Positions 1 through 8,100 of a stretch of DNA of 12,266 nucleotides are shown one piece after another; within the stretch, counting starts at the first letter, position 1; every line of letters begins with the position of its first letter. The notes beneath the pieces were generated by a model, which saw nothing but the letters and a program-made list of their open reading frames with translations, was not told where the DNA came from and ran no database searches. The stretch comes from Bacillota bacterium (lineage in GTDB: Bacteria; Bacillota; Clostridia; DSM-8532), in NCBI GenBank assembly GCA_023410885.1, contig JAEYPI010000130.1:1-12266 (forward strand). The letters are read 5' to 3'. The position numbers and the translations under genes were made by a program.

Positions 1-51
1 CTTCAGCTGTGGGGACATCATCTTTGGCAGTAATTGATTTTTCTTATTCAT
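1..51 (-). CDS. 5' end of a leftward gene, product unknown (partial)
   Basis: Only the first 17 codons lie in the window, reading MNKKNQLLPKMMSPQLK. The start was chosen because an ATG follows the purine-rich GGGGGAGG (54-61 region) and a good sigma-A-type promoter lies about 95 bases upstream. The spacing between GGAGG and this ATG is short (2-3 bases), so an internal Met (codon 11 or 12) cannot be ruled out. The fragment is basic and has no recognisable motif, so no function is proposed. That the gene is real is inferred from the promoter plus ribosome binding site. Confidence 0.4.
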   Translation of the reverse strand, partial: MNKKNQLLPKMMSPQLK

Positions 52-144
52 GACCTCCCCCTTTACCAAATTGGCTTTAACCGGAACAGCCCATTCGCGT
101 TTTGGCCATTTGCGTAAACAAAACCGGTATAAACTTTTGCACCA

Positions 145-173
145 ATTATATGGCATCTGAGCATCAAGTTCAA
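145..173 (-). promoter_or_regulatory. sigma-A-type promoter for the leftmost gene
   Basis: Read on the minus strand, TTGAAC (168-173) and TATAAT (145-150) are separated by 17 bases, close to the housekeeping consensus. Transcription would begin near 138 and leave a leader of about 85 bases before the ATG at 51. This fits better than treating the 61-codon open frame across the region as a gene, since that frame has only a GTG start without a ribosome binding site. Confidence 0.55.
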
Positions 174-259
174 GCCTGCACATAATCTCTGCGGCTGCCA
201 CAGAAAGACATCATTTTTCCAAGCTAGACCCGCCCTTGTTGTATTCACAATAAGACAGG

Positions 260-308
260 GAAAAAAAGACAGAGGGACAAGGTGATGAGCCTTGTCCCTG
301 CCTTTTTT
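260..308. terminator. bidirectional Rho-independent terminator
   Basis: A perfect 10-bp stem (273-282 with 290-299, AGGGACAAGG/CCTTGTCCCT) closes a 7-base loop. A run of seven A lies on the left flank (261-267) and six T on the right (303-308), so U-tails form in both directions. In the leftward direction it would end transcription of the ATPase gene before the promoter of the leftmost gene. The leftward T-run begins about five bases after the stem. Confidence 0.75.
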
Positions 309-336
309 AATTGAGGTATGAAAAACTTTTTACAAA

Positions 337-364
337 GACACAAGAGAACCGTCCCCTTGTGTCC
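337..364. repeat. REP-like palindromic repeat abutting the ATPase stop codon
   Basis: An 8-bp perfect inverted repeat (GACACAAG at 337-344, CTTGTGTC at 356-363) encloses the core AGAACCGTCCC (345-355). The core is the reverse complement of GGGACGGTTCT, which occurs twice more in this window (4927-4937 and 4985-4995). It ends two bases before the TAG of the ATPase gene. From general knowledge, hairpins with this core are dispersed in some Firmicutes genomes, sometimes near Y1/IS200-like transposases; that link is not shown here. Confidence 0.6.
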
Positions 365-365
365 A

Positions 366-2819
366 CTACACCTTTGGGACCCATGCCAGGCCCACCAGAT
401 GGACAGTTATATTTTCGCTTAATGCTCTGATTTCTATTTCCTCCAGCGATTCCTGCAGCCTGTCATACTTGCTGGACACCGCTTCCAACTGTTGTTCAAG
501 CTCTAACTGCAATTCTTCAATTTGTCCCTCTATTGCCTGAAGTGTTTCCTGGGCTTGTTCGATCCCTTGACCACTTTTTAAAGCACGGCTGGTGCTTTTA
601 ACAGCGGTTCCAACCCGTGAAATAGCAGTCGCGCTTATACTCTTCCGTCCAAAGAGCGCTCCCAATATTGCACTTCCAGCTGAAACCGCCGCATCCATTT
701 TCTTTTGGGACGCCATGGTGCTCTGCTTCTCAACTGCCTGTTTAGCGCGCCTTTGTTTATTTTCTAATACATCAAATTTTGATGCATATTTCTTTTTTAT
801 TTCTTCAAGAGCTTCATCCCGTTGCTCATGGGCTAAATGCTGCATGCGTATTCTGAAATCACGCTCATCTTCTTCATATTCAGAAACCAACTTCAGTTTG
901 GGGTTGGAAAAAAGCTTAAGACTTAGGTTGGTACGAATATATTGGGTTAAGAGCCTACTCCAGCTATCATAGCTGCGAGCATTTGAGGCTGCAGCCGGAT
1001 AATTGGCGTAAGATGCTCCATCAAGTGGGCTTGATTCCAAGTCATGCATATCGATCTCAATTATCTTGGCTTGGTTCCAATCCAGTGCCACAGGGCCGTC
1101 ATGAAGCGGTGTCAGCATTGTATAACTCCGGGTCACTGTCACCCCATGTTTTGTACTGTTGTACAGCACATTGGCCACACCTATAACTGAAGGCTCATAC
1201 ACTATATTTCCGTTATATCTGCCTTCTAACGGGAGATACACTTGTTTTATTTGGGGCGCCAATGTCGGAGCTGCTGTATTTATAATGTCCGCCCGCTGTT
1301 CTTCTGCCACATCACTATTTTGCTTTTGCGGCGGATCAGACAAGTTATCGTTTAAATTTTCAGATATAACTTGACCTGCGCTTTGTGCAGAATTATTTGC
1401 CTTTTGGCTTACAATATTATTGGATGGCAGGGATGCTATTTGATCCTTTGTAAGCGGTCCTGCTAAATAAGATAGTACCCACCGGGTGCTAAAAATGACA
1501 GGCTCATCCTCGTGCACGCTGTGAAGGTAAAATACGCGCTGACCGATTCCCGCTAGGATCTGCTCCGTTCGGGCCCTGTCAAACTTTCCTCCTGCAGCTG
1601 CACCTTCCAGCCCTGCCAGAACTCTTTCCTTATCCCGTTCAGTTTGAAGACGTCCAATAAACCAGGTTCCCGCATTTGAAAGCGCCTTATAATCAAGATC
1701 AACCGGATTTTGAGTTGAAAGCACCAACCCCAGTCCGAATGCACGTGCTTGTTTAAGAAGCGTTAAAAGAGGACCTTTTGAAGGCGGATTTGCTGTAGGA
1801 GGCAGGTAACCGAATAATTCATCCATGTATAGAATTGCTCTTAAGCTTCCGGTTCCCGGCTGGCTGCGAACCCATGATAAAACTTCATTCAAAAGCATGG
1901 TCACAAAAAACATTCTCTCACTGTCTGAGAGGTGGGCAATGGAGAAAACTGAAATTTGGGGTTTACCGGTTTGATTGTAGAAGAATTTATTAACATCCAA
2001 GGCCTCGCCATCCAACCACGCTTGAAAACCGGGTGAAGCTATAAGATTATTAAGCATCATCGCCAATGAAAATCTTTCTTTGGCGGGATAGAAGCTTTCC
2101 AAATCCATAACTCCGACTTTATCCATGGGCGGTTTTTGTATAGCATTAATAAGATCCGTAAGACTGAGGTCTTTTCCTGTACTCCAGCTATTATTCAAAA
2201 TATTTGATATCAGAATGTACTCCCGGCTTGTAAAAGGGTCAGCAGTTATTCCAATCAAGGATAGCAAACTGATTGTCGTAACGCTTATACGGTCTCTGTA
2301 TGTATCTTTATCATTTATAATCTCTTGAGGAGGCGCATTAAAAGATTTCAGCACCGACACACCAATACCGGCAGAACCACCTGGTGTATAGATTTTAACA
2401 TCTGCCGCACTACGGAGCTTTTCGATTCTCGTCCCATCCTGCCCCCAATCGGCAAGCCCTTTTTTCCATGAATCTGCCTGCGACTGTGCATATTCGTCTG
2501 CCGACAATCCCTTATTGGAAGCTTCCTGAAGATTAATCCAAGGGCGAAAATCCTCTCCGCGCAATTGAGGAAAAGTCAAAGCAAGGTTCCCTAAGTCCCC
2601 TTTAGGGTCAATGGCTATCACAGGTATATTGTCTATGGCAGCTTCTTCTATAAGCCCTATGCCCAGTCCGGTCTTCCCGCTGCCAGTCATTCCTATGATT
2701 ATGGCGTGCGTTGTCAGATCTTTAGACTTTAAAAGAACTAAATCCTCTTTGGGCTGTTTGCTTTTGATGTCATATTCTTTGCCTAAATAAAATACCCCAA
2801 GTTTCTCATAATCCTGCAT
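366..2819 (-). CDS. HerA/DUF87-type P-loop ATPase with C-terminal coiled coils
   Basis: 817 residues, predicted cytoplasmic ATPase of the HerA/FtsK-like superfamily (ATP-binding proteins with a DUF87-type domain). Walker A is GMTGSGKT (residues 43-50), followed by VIAIDPKGDL (67-76). Walker B is AILYMDE (328-334). A family-typical STQNPVDLDYKALSNAGTWF stretch spans 368-387, and an Arg at 390 could act in trans. After a polar Asn/Gln-rich linker (about 465-525) comes a C-terminal region with charged heptad-like helices (about 647-705 and 752-800) flanking an Ala/Gly/Ser-rich segment (709-750, including GSAILGALFGRK). The start is supported by AGGAGG nine bases upstream. It lies 83 bases downstream of barstar with no terminator seen between, so co-transcription is possible. 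HerA proteins work in DNA end processing or defence with NurA, but no NurA partner is present. The true substrate is unknown. Confidence 0.85.
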   Translation of the reverse strand: MQDYEKLGVFYLGKEYDIKSKQPKEDLVLLKSKDLTTHAIIIGMTGSGKTGLGIGLIEEAAIDNIPVIAIDPKGDLGNLALTFPQLRGEDFRPWINLQEASNKGLSADEYAQSQADSWKKGLADWGQDGTRIEKLRSAADVKIYTPGGSAGIGVSVLKSFNAPPQEIINDKDTYRDRISVTTISLLSLIGITADPFTSREYILISNILNNSWSTGKDLSLTDLINAIQKPPMDKVGVMDLESFYPAKERFSLAMMLNNLIASPGFQAWLDGEALDVNKFFYNQTGKPQISVFSIAHLSDSERMFFVTMLLNEVLSWVRSQPGTGSLRAILYMDELFGYLPPTANPPSKGPLLTLLKQARAFGLGLVLSTQNPVDLDYKALSNAGTWFIGRLQTERDKERVLAGLEGAAAGGKFDRARTEQILAGIGQRVFYLHSVHEDEPVIFSTRWVLSYLAGPLTKDQIASLPSNNIVSQKANNSAQSAGQVISENLNDNLSDPPQKQNSDVAEEQRADIINTAAPTLAPQIKQVYLPLEGRYNGNIVYEPSVIGVANVLYNSTKHGVTVTRSYTMLTPLHDGPVALDWNQAKIIEIDMHDLESSPLDGASYANYPAAASNARSYDSWSRLLTQYIRTNLSLKLFSNPKLKLVSEYEEDERDFRIRMQHLAHEQRDEALEEIKKKYASKFDVLENKQRRAKQAVEKQSTMASQKKMDAAVSAGSAILGALFGRKSISATAISRVGTAVKSTSRALKSGQGIEQAQETLQAIEGQIEELQLELEQQLEAVSSKYDRLQESLEEIEIRALSENITVHLVGLAWVPKV

Positions 2820-2902
2820 TTTTAGCTACCTCCTATGATAATCATTGATAGGTTTAAATAATTATGCTTTATTCAAGCTTAATTTTGATTTATAATGCGA
2901 CA

Positions 2903-3172
2903 TCACCGGTCACATAAAATAATCTTGTCATTTACTTCGGCTGCTTCATATATAACTTGTAAGAGCGATTTTGCGTAATCGCCAAGGCAATATACTAACT
3001 TATCTTCATTTTTCAGCTGAATTTTTGTTGGCTCACTGACAGTGCTTAGAATATCCCACAATGCATCTAAATTCTCTCCGTAATAATCGGGGAAATTTAG
3101 CTTAGATGCCAGGTATTTATGAGCTGTATAAATTGAATCCATTTCTTCACCGTCTAAAATTACCTCAGTCAT
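2903..3172 (-). CDS. barstar family RNase inhibitor
   Basis: 89 residues, the usual size for barstar, an intracellular inhibitor that plugs the active site of barnase-type RNases. The hallmark segment FPDYYGENLDALWD (27-40) matches the barstar helix that enters the barnase cleft: D36, W39 and D40 correspond to barstar D35, W38 and D39, and Y30/Y31 to Y29/Y30. An EAAEV segment near the C-terminus lies where barstar E76 contacts barnase. The ATG sits 4 bases after the RNase stop codon, with GAGG 7 bases upstream inside the end of the RNase gene, so the two genes form one transcription and probably translation unit. There is no signal peptide, as expected for protection of the cytoplasm. Confidence 0.93.
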   Translation of the reverse strand: MTEVILDGEEMDSIYTAHKYLASKLNFPDYYGENLDALWDILSTVSEPTKIQLKNEDKLVYCLGDYAKSLLQVIYEAAEVNDKIILCDR

Positions 3173-3176
3173 GGCT

Positions 3177-3719
3177 TTACCTCATTTCCTCTGTAATGTC
3201 TGTAAATGTTTGATAATGATCCTTTGTATAATAAATCAAACCATCATTTGAATAGACCAGGCGTTCCGATCCTCTGAATCCTCCGGAATAGTTAACATCA
3301 CATTCGTACCATCGTCTTCCTTCTGCCTTTGGCAATTTACCTTCACGATTTCCGAAAACATCTCCGCCTATGCTCATCCCATTGGCTACATCCCAAAGAT
3401 TCCCCTTCTGACTGTCCCATCCTAATGAAGTTGCTTCTTTTTTTGTTATATAGTTTTTGGGCAACTGACTATAAATTCTAATATATTCAGCTACTTCCTC
3501 CGGTTTAGAGTAACTGCCCTCTTTTTCAATCTCGATATTGCTTGTTGCTTCTTCATTGTCTGTTGCTTTAGGAGTGCTAGTTGTCTCAAAATAATTTATT
3601 ATTTGCTCTGAAGGTTTTGCTTCATCCGTTAGGCTTAAGTTTCCGCAACCTGTAAAGCTAAAAATGAGCGCTAATATCAATAATAATGGTGCTAATAATG
3701 ATGCTGACTTACTTTTCAT
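3177..3719 (-). CDS. barnase-type guanyl-specific ribonuclease with lipoprotein signal
   Basis: 180 residues. The N-terminus has a basic start, a hydrophobic run and a lipobox-like FTGC with the Cys at 25, suggesting export and lipid anchoring to the outer face of the membrane. An acidic Ser/Thr/Glu-rich spacer (26-70) precedes the catalytic domain (about 73-176). That domain follows barnase closely: LPKNYITKKEA (K93 = barnase K27), SIGGDVFGNREGKLP (R125 = R59), the catalytic base in WYECD (E139 = E73), GFRGSER (R149 and R153 = R83 and R87) and DHYQTF (H168 = H102). All catalytic residues are present, so the enzyme should be active. An F at lipobox position -3 is a mild departure. Start supported by AGGAG 5 bases upstream and by a promoter at 3752-3781. 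Followed directly by barstar. Confidence 0.93.
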   Translation of the reverse strand: MKSKSASLLAPLLLILALIFSFTGCGNLSLTDEAKPSEQIINYFETTSTPKATDNEEATSNIEIEKEGSYSKPEEVAEYIRIYSQLPKNYITKKEATSLGWDSQKGNLWDVANGMSIGGDVFGNREGKLPKAEGRRWYECDVNYSGGFRGSERLVYSNDGLIYYTKDHYQTFTDITEEMR

Positions 3720-3751
3720 GTTGACTCCTGTGTCCTATTATACTCTTTTTA

Positions 3752-3781
3752 ATTATACTATTTCCCTGGAGCATACATCAA
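3752..3781 (-). promoter_or_regulatory. promoter of the barnase-barstar operon
   Basis: On the minus strand TTGATG (3776-3781) and TATAAT (3752-3757) are 18 bases apart. A second TATAAT (3737-3742) lies closer to the gene but lacks a matched -35 box. Transcription from the first would start near 3745, about 26 bases before the ATG at 3719, leaving room for the ribosome binding site. Confidence 0.5.
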
Positions 3782-3844
3782 GCCCGCCTGTCGGCTGAAC
3801 ACCCTTATTAAAACTGCTTTTGAGAAAGGGCAAAGCACCTTTGG

Positions 3845-3873
3845 TTGACCTGAAACTGAATGTGGTATTTAAT
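3845..3873 (+). promoter_or_regulatory. possible promoter for the small Gly-rich gene
   Basis: TTGACC (3845-3850) is followed 17 bases later by TTTAAT (3868-3873). A better -10 box, TATAAT (3876-3881 region), is too far from this -35 box at about 25 bases. The AT-rich stretch makes the exact choice uncertain. It points at the 47-codon gene whose ATG is at 3961. Confidence 0.3.
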
Positions 3874-3960
3874 ATTATAATAGATATACATAGAATTTAA
3901 ATGAAATTCAGAAGTATTTAAAAAGAAAAGAAACTGGTTCTGAATTTTAGGGGGTAATAT

Positions 3961-4104
3961 ATGGATAGAAATAATAGGCCTGCGGGCAGGAATAAGCGGA
4001 TTGGCTCGGGCGGCGGCAATGTGCGAAAGCGCGGCAGCGGCTTGGGAGGAATGACTGGAGGTCCGGTTGGAAATTCAGGCGGATATTCGGATAGAAACTT
4101 TTAG
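3961..4104 (+). CDS. small Gly/Arg-rich protein of unknown function (47 aa)
   Basis: A 47-codon frame opens with MDRNNRPAGRNKRIGSGGG and ends GGYSDRNF, with the motif RGSGLGG (24-30) and GGPVGNSGG (33-41) between. Roughly one third of residues are Gly, with many Arg and Asn and no hydrophobic segment, so it is probably disordered and basic. AGGGGG (3949-3954), 6 bases before the ATG, is a strong ribosome binding site and the main reason to accept so short a frame. GRNKRIGSGGG...RGSGLG...GPVG-type sequences occur, as I recall, as short or N-terminal regions of uncharacterised clostridial proteins. It converges on the esterase. A rearrangement scar begins 26 bases after its stop, so its present 3' end may not be original. 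Confidence 0.6.
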   Translation: MDRNNRPAGRNKRIGSGGGNVRKRGSGLGGMTGGPVGNSGGYSDRNF

Positions 4105-4129
4105 TGTATCCTCTGACAACATTAGGCTT

Positions 4130-4163
4130 TAGTGAAAAATGCTACGAAAATTGCTCCAATCAG
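4130..4163 (-). repeat. 34-bp duplicated fragment of a formate/nitrite transporter gene
   Basis: Bases 4130-4163 match 10194-10227, inside the transporter gene, in the same orientation at 33 of 34 positions (A at 4144 against G at 10208). Read in the transporter frame it encodes LIGAIFVAFFTKA against LIGAIFAAFFTRI in the intact channel, part of a membrane helix. Flanking bases on both sides show no similarity. Its right end overlaps the esterase stop codon (4160-4162). It is either a remnant of a second transporter gene or a fragment moved by recombination. Confidence 0.8.
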
Positions 4164-4891
4164 ATATACAGCCATTTAAGTACACGTTGAATTTGAGTAT
4201 CCCAATATCCCCATTGGTGATCCCCAGGTCCTTCTTCATAAGTTAAATCCAGTCCTAACTTTGTGGCATGATCCAAAAAGTTCAGGTTATCCTGATACAG
4301 AAAATCCTCAGTACCACAACACTGATATAAGCGCGGCTTGAACTTGCTTTTTTGCACGACTTCTGAAAGATGGAAAAGATCATTTTCACTGCCAGGCAAA
4401 TCATTCAAATCACCAAAAATGTCTTCCCATTTGCTAATAATAGATTTATCCTTTGATCGGTAAACAATATCTAGTGCACCTGATAGACTAGCCCCAGCAG
4501 AAAAAGTTTCGGGTTTTCCAAGAGCAAGCTTAAAAGCGCCATATCCACCCATAGAAAGCCCTGCCACATAAGTTTGCTCCCTTTTATCAGACAGAGAAAA
4601 CATACTTTGAGCAATCTCAGGCAATTCTTCACTGATATAGGTCCAGTATCGACCTCCACATGCCATATCCGTATAAAAACTGCGGTGAACCTCAGGCATA
4701 ACAATAGCAAGATTCATCCCATCCACATATCTTTCAATTGAGGTCCTTCTCAACCAAATGGAATGATTATCACTTAGGCCATGAAGAAGATAAAGGGTTG
4801 GGTGGTTTTTACCTTTTTGCGGTAGAATCACATTCATAGACATCGAGAGATTCAAAACTTCTGAATAAAATTGACATTGAACAAGTGCCAT
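4160..4891 (-). CDS. tributyrin esterase / esterase D-like alpha/beta hydrolase
   Basis: 243 residues, close to the usual 250-260 of EstA-type carboxylesterases, which hydrolyse short-chain acyl esters. There is no signal peptide, so it is probably cytoplasmic. The oxyanion-hole motif LYLLHG ends at residue 38, and the nucleophile elbow GLSMGG places Ser at 113. D196 in GTEDFLY and H225 in GPGDHQWGYW complete the triad. The C-terminus QIQRVLKWLYI reaches the family's normal end. The stop codon itself, however, lies in a 34-bp stretch copied from a transporter gene, so the original last residues may have been replaced. AGAGGA lies about 5 bases before the ATG. The leader upstream contains two GGGACGGTTCT repeats. 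No terminator is visible in the 55-base gap to the converging small gene. Confidence 0.9.
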   Translation of the reverse strand: MALVQCQFYSEVLNLSMSMNVILPQKGKNHPTLYLLHGLSDNHSIWLRRTSIERYVDGMNLAIVMPEVHRSFYTDMACGGRYWTYISEELPEIAQSMFSLSDKREQTYVAGLSMGGYGAFKLALGKPETFSAGASLSGALDIVYRSKDKSIISKWEDIFGDLNDLPGSENDLFHLSEVVQKSKFKPRLYQCCGTEDFLYQDNLNFLDHATKLGLDLTYEEGPGDHQWGYWDTQIQRVLKWLYI

Positions 4892-4918
4892 AAAATCCTC
4901 TCCATATATGCGCCGGTT

Positions 4919-4937
4919 GGTTCATAGGGACGGTTCT
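4919..4937 (+). repeat. 19-bp direct repeat, copy 1 (GGGACGGTTCT family)
   Basis: GGTTCATAGGGACGGTTCT here is identical to 4977-4995, 58 bases away. The 11-base core is also found inverted at 345-355. It lies upstream of the esterase start, 28 bases from the ATG, so it would be part of the esterase leader if transcription starts further right. Confidence 0.7.
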
Positions 4938-4976
4938 CGTGCGCCATTCAGTTTAAATATATCAGATTTTCAAGAA

Positions 4977-4995
4977 GGTTCATAGGGACGGTTCT
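4977..4995 (+). repeat. 19-bp direct repeat, copy 2 (GGGACGGTTCT family)
   Basis: Identical to 4919-4937. Read on the minus strand with its flank it starts GGAACAGAAGAACCGTCCC and ends near TGAACC, so imperfect inverted ends surround the core. This is similar in plan to the cleaner hairpin at 337-364. Confidence 0.7.
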
Positions 4996-5133
4996 TCTGT
5001 TCCATAAGTTCTGATAACAAAATTTTTAACCGCCTATGTATATTGTACTAGAAAATTCAAACAATGTCCTGATGTAGAAACGAACTATGTTTGCCCAAAA
5101 AGAATGACAGTCGCTGGACGCGCGGAGATTAAA

Positions 5134-5164
5134 AAAAGCCGGGGCTTGCATTGCCCCGACTTTT
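5134..5164 (-). terminator. Rho-independent terminator of the S8 protease gene
   Basis: The arms AAAAG-C-CGGGGC (5134-5145) and GCCCCG-A-CTTTT (5153-5164) pair with a single internal mismatch around a 7-base loop. Read leftward the hairpin is followed by seven T (A-run at 5131-5137 on the + strand). It starts about 11 bases after the TAA of the protease gene. Confidence 0.85.
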
Positions 5165-5174
5165 AACTGTTTAC

Positions 5175-8100
5175 TTATCTTTGGACTACATTGAATGTCT
5201 TAACATTTTTGCCGTTGCCAGCGATGTCAAAAACGAGGAAATAGCCACCGCCAAGATCAACCTCACCTTCTTGATTAAGGTTGTTGGCCGATGTGCTGAG
5301 TACAAATTCTCTATCGTCGAAAACGAGCTTCATAACTTTGCCATCCAGAACCAAGTTGTTTCTCAAGCCGTTCTTCAGCGCATCGGCAGCTATTCCCTGC
5401 AAAAACGCGACGTCTGATATGGAGAGGTCGAACGAATAGCTTAGCTCTGTGTCTTTGTAATTGACATAAACTAAAACATGCTGCATGATTGGGGATCTCT
5501 CGAACGGCGTAAAGTTCAGTGTCGCCGTGCCATCGTTGTTATAGGTTGCATTACCTAATGATTGTCTGTCGCCGCCGTTGATCGTATAGGTTACCGCAAA
5601 CGGATAGGTTGTGCCGTCAGCCGGAGCCACATCCAGTGTAGCAGTCAGCGAGCCATTATCGCCTATTAATCCGACAAGCTTAGCAGCCGGTACAACAAAC
5701 TTCGCTGAATTCACAGCTGTGCCGCCCTTATAGCTGACGCTGACAACAATGCTCTGATCATCCGCTTGGACCGGGAACGGAGCGAATCCGAAGCTGGCTG
5801 TTGCAATTGCTGCGGTATAGTTGAACGAGGTCGTCGTCAGATCAGTAAACATGCCATCGTCGATGGAATATTGTAACTTAAAGTCGCCCTCAGCCGGAGC
5901 AATCAGTCTCGGATTGAAGCTGAGTATCGCATCAGCGGTGGTGCTTGTGGCTGTGACAGTGTCCAGAACCGGAGACTGCGTATAGTTGATGTTAACCGTG
6001 CCGTTTGTACGGTTGTTACCGGTTTTTGTGGAGTATACGGAACCTGACTGCGTGAAGTACGTCGTCGTATAATAGTCCAATGCGTATGCAGCAGAGGTCT
6101 GGATATCGGTCTTGCTGGCTTCCGAAGGCGTCAGCGGGATATCGAAGTAGCCGTCCTCGTCGCAGTATAAGTAAATCTTGCTGCCGATGACAAGTCCGTT
6201 CAGTTCCTGCCCAACTAGCGGGCTGCCAACGATATTGTCGCTGGTGATCTTATTGTCAACAAGCATCTGACCAGCCTGGCTCCAGATTCTGCCTGTGATA
6301 TGAACCGTAGTTTCGCCATTATTGTACTCAAAGTTCGGGGTCGGGTTAAAAGTCAGAACTGGGCTTTGGTTATCCACAACAAGGCCGCCGAATGGGTAAT
6401 AGTAATCCGTATCCGCGAAAGCTATATGGTATGCGCCTTCCGGAATAGACTGTCTTGGGCCGATGTTGCCTTCCTGATCGATTGGATAACACTGGTATGT
6501 GATTGCGCCGGAATAAAGCCTTGCCGTACCGTCGCCTTTACCCATGCCATTGTAGGTTCCAAAGTAGCCAATCATGTTGTCGTTCAGATCAAGCAGTAGA
6601 ACGTCCATTGCACCACCCGGATAATCTCCCTCATAAGCCAAAGCGAACGGTGTTGAGTTGGAGTAGCTTGTGCAGCGGATGTTCGTATCCGTGTTCGCCG
6701 TAATGACGGGCTTAATGATCCAGGCGTCGTTGATTGTAAACGGCTTCGGCGCTTCGCCGGTGGCAAATGCGAACGGAAGCACATAGTTGTTGCCAATGTC
6801 CGAAGTTACTTGTACATATCCTTCATAGTAGCCTTTCGGACAGTTTACAGGAACCGTTGTGTAAACGTCGAATGTTTCAGTCTGACCTGCCGGAACTGTA
6901 ACGTCGGTCGATGTGAAGCCGATCGTTACGCCGTCCGCGCTCGAACGCGAATATCCGGTCTGGTCGTTAAAAAAGCCGGTGATATGATAAGTCTGTTCAT
7001 TCACAGAAGTATTGTGAACCGTAACAGTTAGTGGTCTCGAATTAACAGTTGTCGTTGTACTCGGCATAATGATACCGAAGCTCAAGGACGACAGCGTCTG
7101 GTTCTCTATGATATCGCCAGACTTCTGTCCCGGGATGTCATCCTGCACCGTCACATATGTCGAGGTGTCGGTTACGATAGCACGGTATGGATCCACAAAG
7201 CCTGCTCCAACTTCGAATACACTGGCCTGCGGCGTATCCGGATCGCCGGATTTGATGAGCGTCGGATCAGCTGTGTTCATCAACCGCGCCTTGATTTCAG
7301 CAACGCTGGCGTTGGGGAACGCCTGGAGCATTAAAGCGCTGATACCGGTCAGATGCGGACAGGACATTGATGTTCCGCCCATGCGCGCATACGCGTAGGA
7401 GTAGTCGGTGTCGTTGTGATCTGAATTTGTAATAAACGCCGGCTGGGTCGACATGATGTCAACACCCGGGGCGATGATGTCGGGCTTGATGCCCGCGGTT
7501 TCGGTTACAGGGCCGATTGAGCTGAAGCCTGCCGGTGTCTTGGCAAGCTGCTCCTTCGACATATTGCCGATCTGGATATAACCCGGTACAGATAACGCTG
7601 CCGCTGCGTTATAGGAAGCAGCCAGCGCGTCGCCCGCTTGGTGTGTTGTAGAGAGAACCGGCAGGTGGTTCATCATCTCACCGCCGATAGTAATATTCGA
7701 GATGAAGCCTTCCTCGGTATCTCTGTTGATAATTAAGATTGCTCCAGCACCAAGGCGTTTGGCCTGTGGCGGAATATCCGTAAAGGTCAGCGCGCCGCGT
7801 TTGACAATGAGAATCTGCCCCTGCAAACTGTTATCCGCGAGCGCCTGCAGCTGTGCAAGCTGGGTCGGGCCGGGTACCGCGCCCGTCATTTGGCCAACAA
7901 CGAGCGTATACTGGTATCCGAAGCCTTCCACATAGTTGAGGTTCTGCGCAGTAATCAGGTTATCCGCAAACACATTCGTGACGTCTCGTCCAACCACGAT
8001 AAACGGAACATCCGCCTTCACGTTCGCGGATGAGTTGGCAACTGCGCCCATATATGATGTGGTTGCGCCACCGCCGTAGTTCGAAGCCGCTACGGTGATA

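Noticed and set aside
63..248. 61-codon minus-strand frame
   Set aside because: It begins with GTG without a ribosome binding site and spans a good promoter (145-173) plus the leader of the next gene; no recognisable motif.
592..1374. Three + strand frames opposite the ATPase gene
   Set aside because: Antisense shadows of a gene with clear Walker motifs; no ribosome binding sites or family features.
366..3719. A HerA-NurA or other named defence system
   Set aside because: No NurA, Sir2 or other known partner gene is present, and the adjacent nuclease carries an export signal.
3781..3840. Possible structured RNA between the barnase and small-protein promoters
   Set aside because: Only short, imperfect pairings (for example AGCC/GGCT) could be found; no terminator or conserved pattern recognised.
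4919..4995. CRISPR-like repeat pair
   Set aside because: Only two 19-bp copies with a 39-base gap and no cas genes; the core also occurs as a lone hairpin at 337-364, which fits a REP-like family.
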